DNA of 64,000 bases from Streptomyces sp. AC512_CC834 (lineage in GTDB: Bacteria; Actinomycetota; Actinomycetes; Streptomycetales; Streptomycetaceae): assembly GCF_019049325.1 (NCBI RefSeq), contig NZ_JAGMUO010000097.1, forward strand, positions 765,882 to 829,881. Reading direction: 5' to 3'. The translations under genes were made by a program, and so were the position numbers. Within the stretch, counting starts at the first letter, position 1, and each line of letters begins with the position of its first letter. Shown here piece by piece: positions 42,067 to 50,515 of this stretch. The notes beneath the pieces are model-generated. The model was not told where the DNA came from. It ran no database searches and saw nothing but the letters and a program-made list of their open reading frames with translations.

Positions 42067-42963
42067 TCACTCGGCGGCCGACGTGTCGATGTGGCGTACC
42101 GGACAGCCCCGGACGCCGGGCACCGGGCGGGTGCCGAGATCCGCCAGCCGGTACCCGTTCGGGTAGCCCTTGATCTCCCGGTTCTGCCGGGCATGGTGCG
42201 GGGCACGCCTCGGTGGCAGCAGGCGGACCGCGCGCCCGCGCAGCCTGACCGCGTGGCGAACGACCGCTCGGGTGGCGGAGCTCGGCGGGACGTATCCGAA
42301 GGCCCGCAGAAGGGGCTCGTCGAGCAGTGCGAGAGTCCCGGCGCGCAGGAGCGGTGCGAGGGGGCGCGGATACCAGGAGGCAATGAGGTCGAGTGTGGCG
42401 TCGGAGACGCGGCGCGCGGCCTCGTCCCAGGCGAAGTGGGCCTTCTCGTAGGCGTCGAGGCAGGCTTCGAACTCCTCGTAGGACCGGGGGATGTCCTTGA
42501 TGCCCATGTGCCGTCCCAGCGTCCGGTAGTGGACGGCACAGGCCACGGTCTCGTGGCGCGACATCCTGCGCCATGCGTAGGTGTCGATCCAGCGTTTGGG
42601 GACCACGACGAACGTGCACAGGACGTACCGCATGTCGTCGTTGGTGATGTCGTAGCCGCTGTGCATCCGGTTGATGCGCCTCAGGGCCGTGCGACCCTGC
42701 TCGCTGGCGAAGCCGTGCTCCACGATGGCATCGAGAAGCAGTGCCGTGTCGTCGTACCGCGTCTGCGGCCGCTCGGTGAACTCCGCGGTCTCGGCGAGCA
42801 GCCGGCCGATGCTCGGCACGGCGTAGGTACGGTAGAGCGCCAGCTCCAGGGCGCGGGCGAAGTCCCAGGGGAACTCGTAGGCCGAGGACAGCCGGTAGAT
42901 CTCCGACGCGTCCTCGTGGGGATCCATGCGCCGGATCTGTGCCAGCCGTTCGAAGCGTTGCAC
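42067..42963 (-). CDS. MpaB/latex-clearing-like oxygenase (DUF2236)
   Basis: Protein of about 298 residues from the DUF2236 family, haem-binding oxygenases that include rubber oxygenase Lcp and fungal MpaB. Marks are FERLAQIRRMDP, YEFPWDFARALELALYRTYAVPSI (quoted in parts), TYAWRRMSRHETVACAVHYRTLGRHMGI in parts, and RSYEEFEACLDAYE. The Arg/His pattern fits the family haem site. GTG 42963 matches the usual family N-terminus; the open frame extends 20 codons more. It has no signal peptide. Substrate unknown. Confidence 0.85.
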   Translation of the reverse strand: MQRFERLAQIRRMDPHEDASEIYRLSSAYEFPWDFARALELALYRTYAVPSIGRLLAETAEFTERPQTRYDDTALLLDAIVEHGFASEQGRTALRRINRMHSGYDITNDDMRYVLCTFVVVPKRWIDTYAWRRMSRHETVACAVHYRTLGRHMGIKDIPRSYEEFEACLDAYEKAHFAWDEAARRVSDATLDLIASWYPRPLAPLLRAGTLALLDEPLLRAFGYVPPSSATRAVVRHAVRLRGRAVRLLPPRRAPHHARQNREIKGYPNGYRLADLGTRPVPGVRGCPVRHIDTSAAE

Positions 42964-42992
42964 CGTGGCCGCCCCCTTCTGCCGTCGAACGT

Positions 42993-43007
42993 TCAACTCT
43001 ACGTTGA
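42993..43007. promoter_or_regulatory. Short inverted repeat before the MpaB-like gene
   Basis: TCAAC (42993-42997) and GTTGA (43003-43007) flank 5 nt, 30 bp before the start codon. The AT-rich, palindromic form suits a TetR- or PadR-type operator in this GC-rich setting. No intact regulator lies beside it; the PadR remnant is at the other end of the gene. Confidence 0.4.
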
Positions 43008-43252
43008 GTAGCAGAGCATGCACGTTCGGCCAAGGCGATCGGCGGGTGGACGAGCCGGCGTGCCGGGCCCGTCATCGCGCTCGCGCGCTCCTGGGACTGC
43101 CCGCGGCTTGAGCGTCCCATCCCGGTTCCGAGTGGTCGATTCGCCCCCGTCCAGCCGGAAAGCTGCAGCTCGAGTGCGTCTGGGAGTCGTGACAAGGGCT
43201 TCCCGGGCGCACTAGGGTGCGCGCCATTGGACGAACCGATGGGGAGGCTGGG

Positions 43253-44176
43253 ATGGCCGGGACGGATGAGGACGCCGTCGCCGCCGCGGACGATGCGCTC
43301 TATGTGCTCACGGCAGTGCTGCTGACGCCGGCGAAGTTTCCGAGTGTGCTGGGCGACGACTACCCGGAGGCGTGCGCCGCGCTCGGTCTCCCACCACTGG
43401 CCGACGGCTACGGCCTGGTGCTCGGCCAGGACGGAGACGGCGCCCGGTGGACCGTCGTCATCGACGACGTCTCGCTGGTCGCCGTCGCCGTGGCGTCCTG
43501 GGACTGCGGCATGGAGTACGACCTGTCGCCGGACGAGCGCATGGTCGTCGCCGCGCTGCCCGGCTGGCCCCTCGCGGTCGCCGTGGCGGCACCCGGTGTG
43601 CCGGTGCCGCACGATCCCGGGCCCGAGGTCGCCGACCAGCCCGCGCTGTGCCCGCCGGACACCACTGTCTGGGGGCCCGCGCAGCGCCGTCTGGGGGCCG
43701 ACGAGATCGCCCTGCAGTGGGCGCAGTGGCGGGAGCAGATCGACGACGCGGAGTTCCCGGTGCCGGACGGCGGCGCCGGTGTGGTGGACGGCGTCCCCGG
43801 CGACGGCGGGGAGGGGGACGCGGACGCGGGCACGGGCGAGGACGCCCAGGCCTGCGCCACGGACGAGGCGGGTGCCGCCGACGACCGGACCGGCACGGGG
43901 ACCTTCGGACACGGCGGTGTCCGGCGGGTACTCGCGGAGGCCCACGCCTACGTCGACACACCACCGCCGCTTGGCCGGGTCCGGTCGTCGTTCGCGCCGG
44001 GGGACGCCCGGACGCTGCGTGCCGACGGTCCCGGCTGGTCGCTCGTCGCCAGAACCGACGACATCGCTTTCATCCTGCTCGACGAGGAACCAGGTGAGGT
44101 TCTGCCGGTAGGGCGGGGGCCCTCGCTGCCCGGGCTCCTGGAGGCCCTCGACAAAATGGCCGTACGGCCGAGCTGA
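43253..44176 (+). CDS. Hypothetical protein
   Basis: Soluble, acidic protein of 307 residues that I do not recognise. The N-terminal half is well ordered (DDALYVLTAVLLTPAKFPSVL, WTVVIDDVSLVAVAVASWDCG in parts, then DERMVVAALPGWPLAVAVAAP in parts). The middle (about 185-225) is a Gly/Asp/Ala-rich linker. A final segment of about 75 residues includes RADGPGWSLVARTDDIAFILLD (in parts). ATG 43253 has GGGAGG nearby. Codon use is normal for the window, so it is a real gene. Confidence 0.75.
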   Translation: MAGTDEDAVAAADDALYVLTAVLLTPAKFPSVLGDDYPEACAALGLPPLADGYGLVLGQDGDGARWTVVIDDVSLVAVAVASWDCGMEYDLSPDERMVVAALPGWPLAVAVAAPGVPVPHDPGPEVADQPALCPPDTTVWGPAQRRLGADEIALQWAQWREQIDDAEFPVPDGGAGVVDGVPGDGGEGDADAGTGEDAQACATDEAGAADDRTGTGTFGHGGVRRVLAEAHAYVDTPPPLGRVRSSFAPGDARTLRADGPGWSLVARTDDIAFILLDEEPGEVLPVGRGPSLPGLLEALDKMAVRPS

Positions 44177-44273
44177 CCACGACCCGGCCTGTGATGCGTC
44201 TGCCCCGTGGTGTCTGGTGTCCCGTTTCACGCCGCCGTTCCGACGGCGGTCGGACCGGGACGCCGTCAGGGCC

Positions 44274-44456
44274 TCATCGGCCAATCTCCTTGCGCGAGAC
44301 ACGGCGCAGCCTGCGCCGCTGGGAGGGATCCAGGGTGAGGTAAGCGGCGGCCGGGACTCCCAGAACTATCAGCAGGGCAGCCCACCAGGGCAGCCAGATC
44401 AGCAGGATGAGCCCGACCGCCACACCCCCTGCTGCGACCTTGGCGTTCTTCGACAT
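44274..44456 (-). CDS. Small membrane protein, 60 residues
   Basis: The product has one or two membrane helices (VAVGLILLIWLPWWAALLIV and GVPAAAYLTL) and a basic tail ending SQRRRLRRVSRKEIGR. ATG 44456 has a strong AGGAGG upstream, which makes translation very likely. Small proteins of this shape are common in Streptomyces and have no known function. It lies alone between the hypothetical gene and the SNF2 gene. Confidence 0.75.
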   Translation of the reverse strand: MSKNAKVAAGGVAVGLILLIWLPWWAALLIVLGVPAAAYLTLDPSQRRRLRRVSRKEIGR

Positions 44457-44739
44457 GATGTCGCCTCCTTCGCGGCCACTGCCGCTCTCTGTCCTGAAAA
44501 CGGGCCCGCGCTCCCGACGGTTCCGTACCGCGACCCTGAGACCTCCCTGAGCCCGACCCTTACACACCCCTGATAGCCCGCCTGAGAGCTCGTCGGCGAC
44601 TGCATCCGGAGAGGCCCCGGGAGAGCACCTCTCCTCCTTGCATAGTGGCCCATGCCACAGCCCGACCACACCCCGCAGCCCAAGGAATCGTGTACAGTCG
44701 GCCGCCGCATCCCAGCTAGTCAAATTTGAGGAATACGCC

Positions 44740-47610
44740 ATCGTTGCGCAGACCGCTCTCCCCGCACCCTCCGAAACCGCCGCGCTCGCCGGCTGCTGTG
44801 CTGTCTTCCTGCCCGGTGATCCCGGCCGCACCGGCACGGTCGCGTTCTGGCGGCCCGACGGCGACGCGCCCGGGACCGTCCCGTCGGGGACCGCGGAAAG
44901 CCTGACGGTGGTACTGCCCGATGGCCACGGCGACGGCGTGGAGCGGGTGAGCGTGCCCGCGGTGCTCCTGCCGGTGCGGGCGGCCCTGCCGGTTCTCACA
45001 CGCGCGCGTGCCCGCGCGCAGGGCCACCGGGCGTCGGTGTTCTGGGGTGCGGTCGCCGTCGAGGCCCTGCATCTCGTGGCGCGCGGGCTGTTGCTGCCCG
45101 GACTGTCCGCGACCGACCACGATGCCTGGCGCGCGGGTCCGCTGGATGCGGAGGAGACGGAGCGGGTCCGCCATCTCGCCGCCGCCATGCCGCCCGAGGC
45201 GCACGCGATCCCGGTCGACGGCACGGAAACCCTGCTGCTGCCCGACCCGGAACGCCTGGTGCGTGCCTTCCTGGACGCCGTGGCCGACACGCTGCCCCGC
45301 TCCCCCGCCGCCGAACTCGTGACGGTGGGCCCCGCCTACGCCTCGCGGGAGCCGCAGCGGTCACCCGAGCTGCGTGAGTGGGCATCCGACGTCGCCGCGG
45401 GACACGACACGGGCGTACGGCTGTCACTGCGCGTCGAGGTTCGAGGGCTGCCGGCGGCGGCCTCCCCGGACGCCATGCCGGTGTTCCGGGCGGTGCCCCA
45501 GGTGCACAGCGTCAGCGATCCCGCGCTCGTCGCGGACACCGCGGAGGTGTGGGCCGGCGCCGTCGGCGACGCGTTCGGCACGCGCGCGCGGATGGACGCC
45601 CTGCTCGCCCTGCGCCGGGCGGCACGCGCCTGGCCCGCGCTGACGCCTCTGCTGTCGGCAGCCGTACCGGACGCCGTCGAACTCGCCGACGAAGAGATCG
45701 CCGAGCTTCTCGGAGCCGGCTCCCGGGCGCTCGCCGGCGCGGGAGTCGAGGTGCACTGGCCGAGAGAGCTGGCCCGGGACCTGACCGCCCGCGCGGAGGT
45801 CGGACCGCCCGACGACGACCCGGACCCCCGCGCGTCGTCGTCCGGGGTGGGCTCGTCGTTCCTGTCCGCCGACGCGCTGCTCGCCTTCAACTGGACGTTC
45901 GCCCTGGGCGGCAAGGGGCTCACGCGCGAGGAGCTGGACGTGCTCGCCGAGGCCAACCGCCCCGTCGTGCGCCTGCGTGACCAGTGGGTGCTCGTCGACC
46001 CCGAAGAGGCCCACCGCGCCCGCGCCCGGCAGGACCACAAGGTCACTCCGGTCGACGCGCTCGCCGCGGTCCTGACGGGTTCGACGGAGGTCGACGGGCG
46101 CCGCCTGGAGGTGCGCCCCACGGGATGGCTGGCGACCCTGCGGGAACGCCTCACCGACCCCGAGGCTCAGGACGCCGTCGCGCAGCCGGCCGCCCTCGAG
46201 GCCACGCTGCGCGACTACCAGCGCCGGGGCCTCAACTGGCTGGCCCGCATGACGTCCCTGGGCCTGGGCTGCTGCCTCGCCGACGACATGGGACTCGGGA
46301 AGACCATCACGCTGATCGCCCTGCATCTGCATCGGCAGACCGACGTGGACGCCGCCGGTCCCACCCTGGTGGTGTGTCCGACCTCCCTGATGGGCAACTG
46401 GCAGCGCGAGATCGAGCGGTTCGCGCCCGGCACGCCGGTGCGCCGCTTCCACGGCACCCGCCGCGACCTCGACGACCTCGCGGACGGCGAGTTCGTGCTG
46501 ACCACGTACGGCACCATGCGTCTGGACACCGACCGGCTGTCCGAGGCGTCGTGGGGCATGGTCGTGGCGGACGAGGCCCAGCACGTGAAGAACCCGTACT
46601 CCGAGACCGCGCGGCAACTGCGCGCCATCGGCGCACGCGCGCGCGTGGCGCTCACCGGCACCCCTGTGGAGAACAACCTCTCGGAACTGTGGGCCATCCT
46701 CGACTGGGCCACCCCGGGGCTGCTGGGCCGGCTCGGCAGCTTTCGCCGGCACTACGCCCAGGCCGTCGAGGGCGGACAGGACCCGGCGGCGGCGGAGCGA
46801 CTGGCCCGGCTCGTACGGCCCTTCCTGCTGCGACGCCGGAAATCGGACCCGGGAATCGCTCCCGAGCTGCCGCCGAAGACCGAGACGGACCATGCGGTGT
46901 CGCTGACCGCGGAGCAGACGGGCCTGTACGAGGCGGTGGTGCGCGAGGCACTCGCGGAGATCGCCGGGGCGGACAGCATGGCGCGGCGCGGCATGATCGT
47001 GAAGCTGCTGACGAGCCTCAAACAGGTCTGCAACCACCCGGCGCAGTTCCTCAAGGAGGACCGGCCGAGGATCACCGGCCGCTCGGGGAAGCTGGAGCTG
47101 CTCGACGAACTGCTGGACACGATCCTCGCCGAGGATGCGAGCGTGCTGGTCTTCACGCAGTACGTGCAGATGGCACGGCTCCTCGAACGGCACCTGGCCG
47201 CCCGCGGCGTGCCGTCGCTGTTCCTGCACGGCGGCACGTCCGTCACCGCGCGGGAGTCGATGGTGCGGCGGTTCCAGGACGGCGAGGCCCCGGTCTTCCT
47301 GCTGTCGTTGAAGGCGGCGGGCACCGGACTGAACCTCACGCGCGCGGAGCACGTCGTGCACTACGACCGCTGGTGGAACCCGGCCGTCGAGGCGCAGGCC
47401 ACCGACCGTGCCTACCGCATCGGCCAGACCCGCCCCGTGCAGGTGCACCGGCTGATCGCCGAGGGAACCATCGAGGACCGCATCGCCGCCCTGCTGAACC
47501 GCAAGAGAAAGCTCGCCGACGCCGTTCTGGGCACGGGCGAGGCGGCATTCACGGAACTGACGGACGCGGAACTGGCCGACCTGGTCGAGCTGCGAGGGGG
47601 TACGCGATGA
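44740..47610 (+). CDS. SNF2/SWI2-family helicase, start uncertain
   Basis: Swi2/Snf2 ATPase of about 956 residues. Motif I is DDMGLGKTITL, motif II VVADEAQHVKN, then LTGTPVENNLSELW, and C-terminal lobe motifs KAAGTGLNLTRAEHVVHYDRWWNP (in parts) and QATDRAYRIGQ. An N-terminal bacterial SNF2-associated domain of about 450 residues precedes them. It is translated together with the SWIM protein, a common pair. The start is a problem: no ATG or GTG is in frame near the expected N-terminus (VAQTALPAPSE). The best ribosome site, GAGGA, sits seven bases before an in-frame ATC at 44740. A TTG at 44638 is the nearest conventional start. Confidence 0.85.
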   Translation: MVAQTALPAPSETAALAGCCAVFLPGDPGRTGTVAFWRPDGDAPGTVPSGTAESLTVVLPDGHGDGVERVSVPAVLLPVRAALPVLTRARARAQGHRASVFWGAVAVEALHLVARGLLLPGLSATDHDAWRAGPLDAEETERVRHLAAAMPPEAHAIPVDGTETLLLPDPERLVRAFLDAVADTLPRSPAAELVTVGPAYASREPQRSPELREWASDVAAGHDTGVRLSLRVEVRGLPAAASPDAMPVFRAVPQVHSVSDPALVADTAEVWAGAVGDAFGTRARMDALLALRRAARAWPALTPLLSAAVPDAVELADEEIAELLGAGSRALAGAGVEVHWPRELARDLTARAEVGPPDDDPDPRASSSGVGSSFLSADALLAFNWTFALGGKGLTREELDVLAEANRPVVRLRDQWVLVDPEEAHRARARQDHKVTPVDALAAVLTGSTEVDGRRLEVRPTGWLATLRERLTDPEAQDAVAQPAALEATLRDYQRRGLNWLARMTSLGLGCCLADDMGLGKTITLIALHLHRQTDVDAAGPTLVVCPTSLMGNWQREIERFAPGTPVRRFHGTRRDLDDLADGEFVLTTYGTMRLDTDRLSEASWGMVVADEAQHVKNPYSETARQLRAIGARARVALTGTPVENNLSELWAILDWATPGLLGRLGSFRRHYAQAVEGGQDPAAAERLARLVRPFLLRRRKSDPGIAPELPPKTETDHAVSLTAEQTGLYEAVVREALAEIAGADSMARRGMIVKLLTSLKQVCNHPAQFLKEDRPRITGRSGKLELLDELLDTILAEDASVLVFTQYVQMARLLERHLAARGVPSLFLHGGTSVTARESMVRRFQDGEAPVFLLSLKAAGTGLNLTRAEHVVHYDRWWNPAVEAQATDRAYRIGQTRPVQVHRLIAEGTIEDRIAALLNRKRKLADAVLGTGEAAFTELTDAELADLVELRGGTR

Positions 47611-48875
47611 CCCGGTACGACGACGACACGGAACGGACGTTCGCCGCGCTGCCGCCCGCGCAGGGACGGGGCTTCGCCCAGACCTGGTGGGGCCGGGCCT
47701 GGCTGCAGGCGCTGGAGGACGCGGCGCTGGACAACGCGCAGGTGAAGACGGGCCGTCGGCTCGCGCGCGCGGGAGCGGTCGGCGCGGTGTCGGTACGGCC
47801 GGGGCGCATCACCGCGGTCGTCCAGGACCGGGACCGTACGGCGCATCGGGCCGACGTCCTGCTGGAGCGGCTGTCCGACGCGCAGTGGGATCGTTTCGTC
47901 GACATGGCGATCGAACGGTCCGGGCATGTCGCGGCCCTGCTGGACCGCGACATGCCGCCGCATCTCGTGGAGGACGCCGCGAACGCGGGCATCGACCTGC
48001 TGCCGGGCATGGGCGACTTGGAACCGGAGTGCGACTGCGACGCCTGGGACCACTGCGGGCACACCGCGGCGCTCTGTTACCAGGTCGCCAGGTTGCTGGA
48101 TCAGGATCCCTTCGTTCTGCTGCTGATGCGGGGACGCGCGGAGGGCGCCGTACTCGACGCCCTCCAGACGCACGGCTCCGCGCCCGCGGAGGAGGCCGCT
48201 TCCGCGCCCGAGGGTGTGGACGCCGCCGAGGCGTACGCGGCGGGACACGTGCTCCCGCCCTTGCCCGCACTGCCCGGCCTCGGGCAGGGCCCGGGTGTGC
48301 CGCCGTCCCTGGACACCGAGACGGCGCCCCCTCCCGGCGTCGACCCGTCCGCGCTGGCCCTTGTGGCCTCCCGGACGGCGACGGAGGCCCACCGCCTGCT
48401 CGCCGAGGCCCTGCGAAGCGGGCACGACCGGCAGGCCGCGGGCCCCGAACCGACCGTGGCGCAGGACGCGGTGCGCCTTGCGGCGGGGGATGCCGGACCG
48501 GACGTACTGGACCGCCTCGGCGAGGGGTCGGGGCGTACCCGGGAGACACTGGACGTCGCCGTACGCGCGTGGGGGCTCGGCGGCACGGCCGCTCTGTCCG
48601 TGCTCGAGGAGGAGTGGGCGGTGGAGGGCGACGCGCTCGCACGCGCGCGTGCGGCCCTGGAGTCGGCCTGGGAGGAGGACGAGCGGCCGTCGTTGCGGGC
48701 CCGGGCCAACCGGTGGAGCGTCGTCGGCGCACCGCACCAGCTCCGCCTGGACCGCGACGGGCGTTGGTGGCCGTACTGCAAGGAGCGCGGCCACTGGGTC
48801 CCCGTGGGCGGTGCGACCCAGGACCCCGCGACGGCCCTGGCCTCGGCGGCGCTCGCGACCGGGGACGAGCTCTGA
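47607..48875 (+). CDS. SWIM zinc-finger domain protein
   Basis: Protein of 422 residues with one SWIM finger, ECDCDAWDHCGHTAALCYQ (CxC-x(n)-CxH). The N-terminus FAQTWWGRAWLQALE and the region around LARAGAVGAVSVRPG are standard for bacterial SWIM proteins encoded next to SNF2 helicases. The finger probably binds DNA or the helicase. The ATG overlaps the stop of the SNF2 gene by 4 nt, so they are coupled. The C-terminal half is Ala/Glu-rich. Confidence 0.92.
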   Translation: MTRYDDDTERTFAALPPAQGRGFAQTWWGRAWLQALEDAALDNAQVKTGRRLARAGAVGAVSVRPGRITAVVQDRDRTAHRADVLLERLSDAQWDRFVDMAIERSGHVAALLDRDMPPHLVEDAANAGIDLLPGMGDLEPECDCDAWDHCGHTAALCYQVARLLDQDPFVLLLMRGRAEGAVLDALQTHGSAPAEEAASAPEGVDAAEAYAAGHVLPPLPALPGLGQGPGVPPSLDTETAPPPGVDPSALALVASRTATEAHRLLAEALRSGHDRQAAGPEPTVAQDAVRLAAGDAGPDVLDRLGEGSGRTRETLDVAVRAWGLGGTAALSVLEEEWAVEGDALARARAALESAWEEDERPSLRARANRWSVVGAPHQLRLDRDGRWWPYCKERGHWVPVGGATQDPATALASAALATGDEL

Positions 48876-49197
48876 CTCCCGGCCCTGTCCGGCGTCGACG
48901 GTAGGGATGCGAGGACGGGGGCGGGGGCGAGTGTGCGCGGTGGGCGGAGTAGACCGCGCGCCGAGGCGGGACCGGGCTCCTGACCAGAGCTGACGTCGGG
49001 TCAGGCCCGCTTGGAACGACATCTGTGCCGGGGGGGGCAGGAGAGGGGCCGCAAACACCGGGGCGGGGAGCGCGCGCGACCCGTCCCCGCGTCCGTCCGG
49101 CGCGAACGGACTCGGAGCAGCTCAAGGCCCGGACGGGCTCCGGGCTCCGGCCCCGTCCGCGAAGGAGGGGGCCGGAGCGTTCACACAGGGGGACCGA
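48876..49197. other. 322-bp convergent intergenic region
   Basis: No gene was found between the SWIM gene and xylA, which point at each other. It is G-rich on the plus strand and holds the xylA terminator near its right end. GACGTCGGGTC and similar partial repeats were seen, but no clear operator. Confidence 0.5.
49144..49178 (-). terminator. Terminator-like hairpin after xylA
   Basis: GCTCCGGCCCC (49144-49154) pairs perfectly with GGGGCCGGAGC (49168-49178) across 13 nt. It lies 20 bp beyond the xylA stop codon. Confidence 0.75.
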
Positions 49198-50361
49198 TCA
49201 GCGGGCGCCGACGAGGTGGTCCATGGCGAGCTGGTCGAGGTGCTCGAACGCCATGCCGCGGGCGGCGGCCGCGTCCACGTCGAAGGTGTCGTAGGCGGTC
49301 GCGTCGGCCAGCAGGGCCGCGAGCCCGTCCTCGGCGGTCGGGCGGGCCAGCTCGTCCAGCCGGGCCGCCGCCAGGGCTTCCTGCACCTGCGGGTCGGCCC
49401 GGAAGGCGGCCGCCCGGTCCTTGAGGATCAGGTAGTTGCGCATGCAGCCGGCCGCCGACGCCCACACGCCGTCGAGGTCCTCGGTCCGCGGCGGCTTGAA
49501 GTCGAAGTGCCGCGGACCCGCGTACCCGGCCCGCTCCAGCAGGTCGACGAGCCAGAACGCGGCCCGCAGGTCGCCCGCGCCGAACCGCAGGTCCTGGTCG
49601 TACTTGATGCCCGACTGACCGTTGAGGTCGATGTGGAAGAGCTTGCCGGCCCACAGCGCCTGCGCGATCCCGTGGGGGAAGTTCAGACCGGCCATCTGCT
49701 CGTGGCCGACCTCCGGGTTCACGCCGTACAGCTCCGGCCGCTCGAGGCGCTCGATGAACGCCAGCGCGTGTCCCACCGTCGGGAGCAGGATGTCGCCGCG
49801 CGGCTCGTTCGGCTTCGGCTCGATCGCGAACTTCAGGTCGTAGCCCTGCTCGGTGACGTACTCGCCCAGCAGGTCGAAGGCCTCCTTCATCCGGTCCAGA
49901 GCATCCCGCACGTCCTTGGCCGCGCCGGACTCCGCGCCCTCGCGGCCGCCCCAGGCCACGTAGACGCTCGCGCCCAGCTCGACCGCGAGATCGATGTTGC
50001 GGATCGTCTTGCGCAGCGCGTACCGGCGCACGTCCCGGTCGTTCGCCGTGAAGGCGCCGTCCTTGAACACCGGGTGCGTGAACAGGTTCGTCGTCGCCAT
50101 CGGCACCTTCATGCCGGTCGCGTCCAACGCCTGCCTGAACCGCTTGACGTGCGCGTCGCGCTCCGTGTCGCTCGACCCGAACGGGATCAGGTCGTCGTCG
50201 TGGAACGTGACGCCGTGCGCGCCCAGCTCGGCCAGACGCCGCACCGACTCCGCCGGGTCCAGGGCCCGCCGGGTGGCATCACCGAACGGGTCACGGCCCT
50301 GCCAGCCGACCGTCCACAAACCGAACGTGAACCTGTCCTCGGGAGTGGGCTGGTAGTTCAT
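49198..50361 (-). CDS. xylA: Xylose isomerase
   Basis: Turns D-xylose into D-xylulose (and glucose into fructose) with two divalent metal ions. The protein has 387 residues, the standard actinobacterial length. It contains catalytic His in VTFHDDDLIPFG, metal ligands in AIEPKPNEPRGD, NPEVGHEQMAGLNF, FHIDLNGQ and RHFDFKPPR, and the N-terminus MNYQPTPEDRFTFGLWTVG. ATG 50361 is the family start; an upstream in-frame start adds five residues. It is divergent from xylB, and the ROK regulator is downstream of xylB. Confidence 0.98.
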   Translation of the reverse strand: MNYQPTPEDRFTFGLWTVGWQGRDPFGDATRRALDPAESVRRLAELGAHGVTFHDDDLIPFGSSDTERDAHVKRFRQALDATGMKVPMATTNLFTHPVFKDGAFTANDRDVRRYALRKTIRNIDLAVELGASVYVAWGGREGAESGAAKDVRDALDRMKEAFDLLGEYVTEQGYDLKFAIEPKPNEPRGDILLPTVGHALAFIERLERPELYGVNPEVGHEQMAGLNFPHGIAQALWAGKLFHIDLNGQSGIKYDQDLRFGAGDLRAAFWLVDLLERAGYAGPRHFDFKPPRTEDLDGVWASAAGCMRNYLILKDRAAAFRADPQVQEALAAARLDELARPTAEDGLAALLADATAYDTFDVDAAAARGMAFEHLDQLAMDHLVGAR

Positions 50362-50398
50362 TCCGCGGCTCCTCACTGCTGCCGATCAATCGCTGCCG

Positions 50399-50429
50399 AC
50401 TATTTCGTCATGGCGCTTTACAAATTAGT
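50399..50429. promoter_or_regulatory. AT-rich inverted repeat between xylA and xylB
   Basis: ACTATTT (50399-50405) and AAATTAGT (50422-50429) are near-complementary arms in an unusually AT-rich stretch of the divergent xylA/xylB gap. ROK-family xylose repressors bind AT-rich inverted repeats with this type of half-site. This is the best candidate operator for the regulator at 52184-53392. Confidence 0.5.
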
Positions 50430-50515
50430 ATGCACACACGGTCCTGGGAAGAGACAAGGTGTCCCCCAAGGAGATGAGTCCGGGTCCCAGGACCCGCGGA
50501 AGAGGGAGAAGCCCG

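Noticed and set aside
41982..43011. Continuation of the PadR frame to 383 codons
   Set aside because: The extension is antisense to the MpaB-like oxygenase, which has clear family motifs.
38040..48650. Recurring ACGCGCGTG-type words in several genes
   Set aside because: They lie inside coding sequence at places fixed by Ala/Arg codons; in DNA of this GC content they are expected and show no regular spacing.
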